NCBI GenBank assembly: GCA_000526435.1
Contig: JAGB01000002.1
Span: 988,888 to 1,052,887, forward strand
Direction of reading: 5' to 3'
DNA from: Caldicoprobacter oshimai DSM 21659
Lineage (GTDB): Bacteria; Bacillota; Clostridia; Caldicoprobacterales; Caldicoprobacteraceae
Length of the DNA: 64,000 bases
Each line of letters starts with the position of its first letter. Positions within the stretch are counted from its first letter, which is position 1. The translations under genes and the position numbers were made by a program. Of the stretch, positions 58,358 to 64,000 are shown piece after piece. Under the pieces are notes generated by a model, which did no database searches, was not told where the DNA came from, and saw nothing but the letters and a program-made list of their open reading frames with translations.

Positions 58358-59332
58358 TCACATGCCGAGCAGCAAATTCTCTATGGTCAACTGATAGTTG
58401 GCATTTCCTTTAAGCATCCTTCGAGTGCGTTCTATACTCTCAATAATACTCCTTATACGCCTAATTGTAAATAAGGAGGCCTGTTTTTCTATTAAAGGTA
58501 GCTTATCTATATTTATGACCAGCGCAGGATCGCCGGTCTCTTTATATACCAGTATATCTCTGAACCATATAACCAACATGTCCAATATTTCATCAATCCT
58601 ATCCTTATACTGGTTAAAAAGTTCCCACTGCGCCATCTTATCTATATCGTTATAGCCAAAAATTTCCTCCAAAAATTTAAAAACGTCGCTCCGCATCTCA
58701 TTGAACTCCTGTGAGCCTGCCAGCTGCAACCCTTTACCCGGAATCCCATCAGAAAGCCCAGCAAACAGCATAGCCCTCTCCTTGGGCATATCAAAGTGCC
58801 TCATTATGATAGTACATACCTCTTCTCTGGTAAGCCTCTGCATGCGGAATACCTGACAGCGCGACAGTATGGTAGGCAGCAGCTCACTGGACTTCTCTGC
58901 AAGCAAAATAATGGTGGCAAAAGAGGGGGGCTCTTCCAGCGTCTTTAAAAAGGCATTCTGGGCCTGCACAGTCATAGCATGTGCATCCTCGATTATATAA
59001 ACCTTGCGGCTGGACTCGTAAGGTTTAAGATTTATATCATCCAATATGCTCCTTATTTGCTCCACGCCTATGCTGGATTTATCCCCTTTTTGAACCCGAT
59101 ATACGTCGGGATGATTTCCCGAATTGAATTGCCTGCATGAACGGCACAAATCACAAGGCCTATGTCCTTGTGATTTGCACATAATGCCGCGGGCAAATAT
59201 ATCAGTTATGGTCCTTTTACCTATCCCTTCCGGGCCAACAAACAGATAAGCATGGCCTATTCGCTGGCTTTCAATGATCTGTTTTAACCTCTTGACTATA
59301 AAGGATTGGCCTATTACGTCCAAAAAGTTCAT
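58358..59332 (-). CDS. holB: DNA polymerase III subunit delta prime
   Basis: 324 residues, clamp-loader AAA+ protein. Motifs are GPEGIGKRT (modified P-loop), a CDLCRSC zinc module at about 60, LEEPPSFATIILLAEKSSELLPTILSRCQ (SRC motif). It helps load the beta clamp during replication. It lies in the conserved tmk-darA-yaaR-holB-ricT order. Confidence 0.95.
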   Translation of the reverse strand: MNFLDVIGQSFIVKRLKQIIESQRIGHAYLFVGPEGIGKRTITDIFARGIMCKSQGHRPCDLCRSCRQFNSGNHPDVYRVQKGDKSSIGVEQIRSILDDINLKPYESSRKVYIIEDAHAMTVQAQNAFLKTLEEPPSFATIILLAEKSSELLPTILSRCQVFRMQRLTREEVCTIIMRHFDMPKERAMLFAGLSDGIPGKGLQLAGSQEFNEMRSDVFKFLEEIFGYNDIDKMAQWELFNQYKDRIDEILDMLVIWFRDILVYKETGDPALVINIDKLPLIEKQASLFTIRRIRSIIESIERTRRMLKGNANYQLTIENLLLGM

Positions 59333-59348
59333 GGTCTATCCAAACCCT

Positions 59349-59804
59349 TCAATAGAATAAATCTATCAGCAGTCCTCGAATATCATCTACCAGAGACAAT
59401 ATCTTAAGCTTATCCCTGTCTGAGTGAAGCACTTGCTTTACTAGCTCCTCCAATTTTTGATTGACTTTGTTTACCACAGCATATACCTCATGCCTGCCCT
59501 GGCTATTGAAGTAGTCATGCTTTGTGAATTGGTACATATTGCTCACAACCGTGGACAAAAACCGCGACACCAGCTTCCTGTAGCGAATAACCTCAGCCAG
59601 AGTAAGATGCTTGATCAGCTTTTCCTCTTGTAACTTGATCTCTTCCATAAGCAACGACAGCTCTTGCTCTATCAGCCTTTCTTGAGTATCGCGCATTACA
59701 CCGCTGAAACTCTTGCTGTGTACTTCATCCGGATAAACCTCTTTCCTCATCAAGCTGTTCAAGCCCATCTCCTTGTCTCTGACCACAGCATCCCTTATTC
59801 TCAT
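59349..59804 (-). CDS. yaaR: YaaR family protein (DUF327)
   Basis: 151 residues, all-helical, with SFSGVMRDTQERLIEQELSLLMEEI and RYRKLVSRFLSTVVSNMY, the DUF327 pattern. Function is unknown. It is nearly always between darA and holB in Firmicutes, as here. ATG at 59804 with AAGGAG 12 nt upstream. Confidence 0.92.
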   Translation of the reverse strand: MRIRDAVVRDKEMGLNSLMRKEVYPDEVHSKSFSGVMRDTQERLIEQELSLLMEEIKLQEEKLIKHLTLAEVIRYRKLVSRFLSTVVSNMYQFTKHDYFNSQGRHEVYAVVNKVNQKLEELVKQVLHSDRDKLKILSLVDDIRGLLIDLFY

Positions 59805-59840
59805 AACTACCCGTATCTCCTTGAAACATCATTTACCAAG

Positions 59841-60170
59841 TTAAATTTTCTTAAACTCCTCTACGTCCAAGACAAAAACCGTGGCTCCACCTACCGTCAC
59901 TTCAATGGGATAGGGTACATACACCCCTGTCGTACCTGCTACAGGTGAAGGCGAAGTGGCTATCTGTTTCCTGCTCTTGCACACCTTTTCAATAAGCGAC
60001 AGGGCCAACGGGACCCTCTCTTTCTCGGTACCAATTAGCAAAGTGGTGTTTCCAGCCCTCAAAAAACCACCTGTAGTAGCCAGCTTGGTGACCCCAAACC
60101 CTTCATTCATCAAGGTAGAGATCAGCTTTTGGGCATCCTCATCCTGCACCACAGCAATGATAAGCTTCAC
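59841..60170 (-). CDS. darA: Cyclic di-AMP receptor DarA (YaaQ, PII-like)
   Basis: 109 residues, PII-like fold. The ligand-binding segment GFGVTKLATTGGFLRAGNTTLLIG is characteristic of DarA/PstA proteins that bind c-di-AMP. The downstream target is unknown. The start is GTG at 60170 with GGGGGG seven bases upstream. Between tmk and yaaR, as in B. subtilis. Confidence 0.94.
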   Translation of the reverse strand: MKLIIAVVQDEDAQKLISTLMNEGFGVTKLATTGGFLRAGNTTLLIGTEKERVPLALSLIEKVCKSRKQIATSPSPVAGTTGVYVPYPIEVTVGGATVFVLDVEEFKKI

Positions 60171-60213
60171 TGCTCAACCCCCCTTCTTTGATTTTGCTTA
60201 CCTATATTATATC

Positions 60214-60852
60214 CTATTTTTTACATGATAGCAAATATTCTACTAACCTTCGGACCTGTTCAAAGACTTCGTCAATACTCCTTGAGGCATCTACCTCTTT
60301 GATGCGCTCCGGATACTTCTTCTGCAAAGAAAGAAAACCCTGATACACACGTCGGTGAAATTCCAACTCTTCGCTTTCCAGTCGATCCAACTCTTCCGAC
60401 CTTATACGGCCTCTTGCTAAAGCATCCTCCGGCCGAATGTTCAAAAAAAGCGTCAAATCAGGGATAATGCCTCCAAGCGCATATCTGTTTACCGCCTCTA
60501 CCACATCCATACCCAGCCCTCTTCCAAATCCCTGGTAGGCTATGCTGGAATCGACAAATCTATCGCACAATATTATCTTTCCCTCATCAAGGGCGGGTTT
60601 TATAACCTGCCTTACATGCTGAGCACGGGATGCTGCATACAGGTACATCTCAGTTACGGCATCCATGTCTTTATAGTTGCGGTTGAGCAGAATCTTGCGT
60701 ATTTCCTCTCCTACAGGCGTTCCGCCTGGTTCACGGGTCACCAGCACGTCATAGCCTCTTTGCCGCAAATGCCGCTCCAAAAGCTTAACCTGTGTCGTTT
60801 TCCCTGCCCCATCCGGCCCTTCAAAGGTAATAAAAATACCTACCATATCCAT
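60214..60852 (-). CDS. tmk: Thymidylate kinase
   Basis: 212 residues. It phosphorylates dTMP to dTDP. P-loop FEGPDGAGKTTQ, the DRF/Y-type loop CDRFVDSSIAYQGFGRG, and a lid region LARGRIRSEELDRLE are present. ATG at 60852 follows GAGGAG. Confidence 0.96.
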   Translation of the reverse strand: MDMVGIFITFEGPDGAGKTTQVKLLERHLRQRGYDVLVTREPGGTPVGEEIRKILLNRNYKDMDAVTEMYLYAASRAQHVRQVIKPALDEGKIILCDRFVDSSIAYQGFGRGLGMDVVEAVNRYALGGIIPDLTLFLNIRPEDALARGRIRSEELDRLESEELEFHRRVYQGFLSLQKKYPERIKEVDASRSIDEVFEQVRRLVEYLLSCKK

Positions 60853-60866
60853 CTTATCTCCTCACG

Positions 60867-62315
60867 CTATTCACTGACAACTGGAACCAATGCATCTTCT
60901 ACAAGTCCAAAAAGAGTGCCTCCATAGCGCTGTATATCCAAAAGCTCATCTATACCCGCTTTATCGATCAATTCTCCGGGACAAAAACGAGGAATACCGG
61001 GTGGATAAGCGCCTATAACTCCAGCACATATCCTTCCCACGCTTTTTTCTATAGGTACGTTTTCTATTATACTATAAAAAGCTTCTCTAGGCGACAGCAT
61101 TTGCTGTGGTATTTCCCCGGAAATTGACATCTTATTATACTTATACGCGGCGCTTGGTCCAAACCTGTGTGCTGGCAACTTCTTTGCCAGACTGGTCAGC
61201 GCTTCAATCAGAACATTAAAAGCTGTTCTGTTATCGGCCACGCTGCATATAAGCACTAAGCGGTATATGTCGCTCATCTCAACTTGTACACCAGCCTCTC
61301 TCAAGAGCCGCTCAGCCTGATAGCCCGTAATTCCAAGAGGACGGACATCTAATACCAACCGTGTAGGGTCCAGTGCCGCTACCTCTTCGCCCTTGTCATA
61401 ATCGTCTATGGTTAAAAGCCCTATATGGCCCCGCAACCGCGTCTTTACCTTATGGATTTCATGCATCAACCTCTCAATTAGAGCCTTACCTTCAGCTTCC
61501 ATAAGGGCCCGGGCCCAATCAAGTGAGGCCATTATCAAATAGGAAGGGCTGCTGGTCTGTAGCATGGCTATAACCTGAGCTGCTCGGTTGGCATCAACTC
61601 GCGGCCCCCTTACATGAAAATATGCCCCCTGGGTCAAAGCCGGCAGCGTCTTATGAGCACTTTGCACCCACATATCAGCCCCCAGCTGACCAGCTGAGGG
61701 AGGCAGATCGGGATGAAAGATGAAATGGGCACCATGAGCCTCATCCACCAGCAACAGCTTTTCCCTGTCGTGGACAACCTTTTCTATCTGCTCCAAATGG
61801 CTGCACATGCCGTAATAATTGGGATGTACCACCAGCACTCCTACAGCATCTGGGTTCTCATCCAAAGCCCTTTCCACATCTTGTACCAATATTTGAGTGG
61901 CCATAGAGTTTTCCTGGTCATATCGCGGTTGGATATATACAGGTTTGACGTCGGCCAGTATCATAGCCGACCACACCGACCTGTGGCTATTTCTGGGAAC
62001 GATCAGCTTATCTCCAGGCTTACAGGCAGCCATTACCATGGCCTGAATCCCTGCCGTTGAGCCATTTACCATGAAAAAAGTATGGTGAGCACCGAATGCT
62101 TTAGCCGCCAGCATTTGAGCCTGGGCAATTACGCCGACAGGACAATATAGGTTGTCCATCCCGGGTATCTCGGTCACATCCATAGCCGCCAGGTTATCTA
62201 AAAACGCTCTTGGAAAAGCCTTACCACCCTTGTGCCCCGGCATATGAAATCGAACCGTACCCTGCTTTGCATACTCCATAAGAGCTTTCACTAAAGGAGC
62301 ATTGTTTACATCCAT
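60867..62315 (-). CDS. Orn/Lys/Arg decarboxylase family protein (YaaO-like)
   Basis: 482 residues. PLP lysine in SAHKTLPALTQGAYF, with VDEAHGAHFIF and RFHMPGHKGGKAFP, and the C-terminal AYPPGIPRFCPGE. Paralogous to 23450-24907. Its place directly upstream of tmk is that of yaaO in B. subtilis. The substrate is not known. ATG at 62315 chosen over a TTG at 62348 that overlaps the hom stop. The ribosome binding site (GAGAGGAG) is somewhat far, 15 nt. Confidence 0.87.
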   Translation of the reverse strand: MDVNNAPLVKALMEYAKQGTVRFHMPGHKGGKAFPRAFLDNLAAMDVTEIPGMDNLYCPVGVIAQAQMLAAKAFGAHHTFFMVNGSTAGIQAMVMAACKPGDKLIVPRNSHRSVWSAMILADVKPVYIQPRYDQENSMATQILVQDVERALDENPDAVGVLVVHPNYYGMCSHLEQIEKVVHDREKLLLVDEAHGAHFIFHPDLPPSAGQLGADMWVQSAHKTLPALTQGAYFHVRGPRVDANRAAQVIAMLQTSSPSYLIMASLDWARALMEAEGKALIERLMHEIHKVKTRLRGHIGLLTIDDYDKGEEVAALDPTRLVLDVRPLGITGYQAERLLREAGVQVEMSDIYRLVLICSVADNRTAFNVLIEALTSLAKKLPAHRFGPSAAYKYNKMSISGEIPQQMLSPREAFYSIIENVPIEKSVGRICAGVIGAYPPGIPRFCPGELIDKAGIDELLDIQRYGGTLFGLVEDALVPVVSE

Positions 62316-62344
62316 TTTAAAGGGTTTCCGCTCCTCTCCGCATT

Positions 62345-63634
62345 TCAATTTGAATGGCTCTCTACCCGTAAAATGCTGGCCACCTCTTCTACCATATCAA
62401 ACTTCTTTATTTCTTCCAGTGCAAGGTCAAGCCGCTTCCTGTCCACTTTGTGAGTGATAAGCACCAATGGTACCACTCGCTCGTCTTTGCCCCGCTGGAC
62501 CACCGAAGCAATACTTACACCATAATTTCCTAAAACTGTCGAAATCTTCCCCAGTACACCCGGCCTATCCACTACTTCGAGGCGGATATAATACTCTCCT
62601 TCTCCTTCGCCATTGATCTGCAATTTTTCCCTGGCATTTCTGTACATGTATGGCGTTGTACTCCCTGACATCATTGTAGACGCTACATCCATTATATCGC
62701 TCACTACGGCGCTACCGGTTGGCAGTGACCCAGCTCCTTTGCCATACATCATAAGCTCCCCTACCGCATCACCTTTAACGAACAAAGCATTGAACTCGTC
62801 ATTGACAGCGGCTAGAGGATGAGTATTGGGTACCAGTGCCGGATGTACGTGCAGGTCCAGCTTGCCGTCATGCTTTCTGGCAGCAGCCAAAAGCTTTATG
62901 GTGTAACCCAGCTGAGCCGCATACTGGATTTCCTTTTCGGAAATGCGGGTAATGCCTTCCCGGGGAATATCCTGTGGAGGAACCTGTACCCCAAAGGCGA
63001 TAAATGCCAATATCGAAAGCTTAAACGCAGCATCCTCCCCTTCAACATCCGAAGAAGGATCAGCCTCTGCATATCCCTTTTCCTGCGCCAGCTTCAAAGC
63101 CGTGTTAAAATCCATACCGTACCTGGTCATCTGAGTGAGGATATAGTTTGTAGTTCCATTTATTATACCCACCACCGCTTCTATTTCATTGGCAGCAAGG
63201 CTCCTAGTAAGGGCTGCAATGATAAGAATTCCTCCTCCTACGCTTCCCTCAAACCTGAGTAGAACATTTCTTTCGTTGGCCAATTGTATCAGTTCCCTGC
63301 CATAAGATGCGATAACGGCCTTGTTGGCAGTAACCACGTGCTTCCCCATTTCAATGGCTTTTCTCATATATTCGTAAGCGGGATGCAGCCCGCCAATCAA
63401 CTCAACGATAATCCGTATATCCTCATCAAGAAGGATATCATCAAAATTGGTAGTAAGCATATGAGGTGGCACATCTATATCACGCTTCTTTTGGACATCC
63501 CGCACCAAAACCTTTTTTACGTCGATGGGAACTCCAATGTATTCCTTTATCATATTCCGGTGCCTACGCAGTATTTCCCATACTCCTTTGCCTACATTCC
63601 CTAACCCTAAAACCGCAATTTTAATGCTGTTCAC
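62345..63634 (-). CDS. hom: Homoserine dehydrogenase
   Basis: 429 residues. NAD(P)-binding VLGLGNVGKGVWEIL, the catalytic domain (GIINGTTNYILTQM, GYAEADPSSDVEGEDAAFKL) and a C-terminal ACT domain (about 345-425; LEVVDRPGVLGKISTVLGNYGVSI) for feedback control by threonine. It reduces aspartate semialdehyde to homoserine. The start is GTG at 63634 with GGGAGG upstream. Confidence 0.96.
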   Translation of the reverse strand: MNSIKIAVLGLGNVGKGVWEILRRHRNMIKEYIGVPIDVKKVLVRDVQKKRDIDVPPHMLTTNFDDILLDEDIRIIVELIGGLHPAYEYMRKAIEMGKHVVTANKAVIASYGRELIQLANERNVLLRFEGSVGGGILIIAALTRSLAANEIEAVVGIINGTTNYILTQMTRYGMDFNTALKLAQEKGYAEADPSSDVEGEDAAFKLSILAFIAFGVQVPPQDIPREGITRISEKEIQYAAQLGYTIKLLAAARKHDGKLDLHVHPALVPNTHPLAAVNDEFNALFVKGDAVGELMMYGKGAGSLPTGSAVVSDIMDVASTMMSGSTTPYMYRNAREKLQINGEGEGEYYIRLEVVDRPGVLGKISTVLGNYGVSIASVVQRGKDERVVPLVLITHKVDRKRLDLALEEIKKFDMVEEVASILRVESHSN

Positions 63635-63693
63635 CGGTACTCCCTCCCGTTTGACATATTTTCATTATATTATGTACACAATCTTTAGGCTAG

Positions 63694-63722
63694 ATTATAG
63701 CACGTGAAAATGATGGAGTAAA
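63694..63722 (-). promoter_or_regulatory. Candidate hom promoter
   Basis: TTTACT (63717-63722) and TATAAT (63694-63699) on the minus strand, 17-nt spacer, 60 nt upstream of hom and downstream of the tRNA terminator. Confidence 0.55.
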
Positions 63723-63782
63723 TATAATTTTACAAAAGCCCGAAACAAAATCCTCATTTGAAAGAAAATATAAATAAGGCAT

Positions 63783-63815
63783 AAAAAATAACAAGCCCTA
63801 AAAAGGACTTGTTAT
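63783..63815 (-). terminator. Terminator after tRNA-Asn
   Basis: An 11-bp stem ATAACAAGTCC/GGGCTTGTTAT (one G-T pair) with a 6-nt loop, followed by TTTTTTAT on the minus strand, about 90 nt past the tRNA. Confidence 0.85.
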
Positions 63816-63903
63816 AATTTTGACTATCTCTATATAGTAGGTTTAAAGCCCGCATTTTTAAAGATCAGTTCAGACCAATTTAAACCTAAGCCAAAAAAGA
63901 AAA

Positions 63904-63978
63904 TGGCTCCTCAGGTTGGATTCGAACCAACAACCCCTCGGTTAACAGCCGAGTGCTCTACCGTTGAGCTACTGAGGA
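63904..63978 (-). tRNA. tRNA-Asn (anticodon GUU)
   Basis: 75 nt with a full cloverleaf on the minus strand: acceptor TCCTCAG/CTGAGGA, D arm GCTC...GAGC, anticodon arm CTCGG-CTGTTAA-CCGAG with GTT at the anticodon, T arm GTTGG-TTCGAAT-CCAAC, discriminator G and an encoded CCA. It is probably the last gene of a transcript entering from the right. Confidence 0.97.
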
Positions 63979-64000
63979 ACGCTTTAAAGAAGATCCCGGC

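Overview
The window comes from an endospore-forming, low- to mid-GC Firmicute of the Clostridia type, probably an anaerobe of the Thermoanaerobacterales kind. The evidence is a spo0A master regulator, many sporulation and germination genes (spoIIR, spmA/spmB, sleB/ypeB, an alpha/beta-type SASP, a SPOCS/LysM coat-type protein, a YtvI-like protein, a SpoIID-like protein), a V-type rather than F-type ATPase, and a T-box leader. I cannot name the species. Almost every gene is on the minus strand. The gene order tmk-darA-yaaR-holB-ricT ... rsmI-abrB ... metG-tatD-yabE-rsmA ... veg ... ispE is that of the origin-proximal arm of Bacillus-type chromosomes. The origin would then lie beyond the right edge, with replication running right to left.

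Layout in transcription order (right to left). 64-57 kb: tRNA-Asn, homoserine dehydrogenase, an Orn/Lys/Arg decarboxylase paralogue, thymidylate kinase, the c-di-AMP receptor DarA, YaaR, DNA polymerase III delta prime, RicT and a two-cluster ferredoxin. 57-48 kb: a SpoIID-like protein with five SH3 repeats, a plus-strand LCP cell-wall ligase, a CcdA/TlpA redox pair, rsmI, plus-strand abrB, spmA/spmB, comB and a truncated HAD gene. 47.9-43.8 kb: a self-contained sugar module (AraC regulator divergent from epimerase, Gfo/Idh/MocA dehydrogenase and a second epimerase). 43.7-35.4 kb: Met T-box, a decayed metG relic, metG, tatD, a radical SAM partner, a plus-strand class B PBP, yabE and rsmA. 35.3-29.5 kb: an unrecognised acidic protein, spo0A, arsR with a degenerate CoA-disulfide-reductase-like protein, a dense DnaA-box cluster, an acidic zinc-ribbon protein and veg. 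29.5-20.5 kb: SPOCS/LysM protein, ispE, a nucleotidyltransferase, spoIIR, the first decarboxylase, sleB-ypeB, SASP and ddl. 19.4-5 kb: murI, a metallo-beta-lactamase-fold hydrolase, pyrG, rho, ytvI-like, rpmE, yqhQ, prmC, prfA, a ZIP transporter, threonylcarbamoyl-AMP synthase, a YwlE-type phosphatase, rpiA and upp. 5-0 kb: the V-ATPase operon in the order H-I-K-E-C-F-A, running off the left edge.

The genes combine cell-wall synthesis (murI, ddl, PBP, LCP), spore formation and germination, translation (prfA, prmC, rpmE, metG, rsmA, rsmI, sua5, tRNA-Asn), nucleotide metabolism (upp, pyrG, tmk, rpiA) and ion-coupled energetics. The rotor subunit keeps the Na+ ligands known from Enterococcus hirae NtpK.

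The observations most worth a second look are the DnaA-box cluster at 30613-30740, the relic of a second metG between the T-box and the living gene, a perfect 14-bp inverted repeat bracketing the start of the SPOCS gene, the orphan sugar module with a truncated neighbour, and the oxidoreductase whose FAD, NAD and rhodanese motifs are all altered. I saw no CRISPR array, intact insertion sequence, prophage or rRNA operon.
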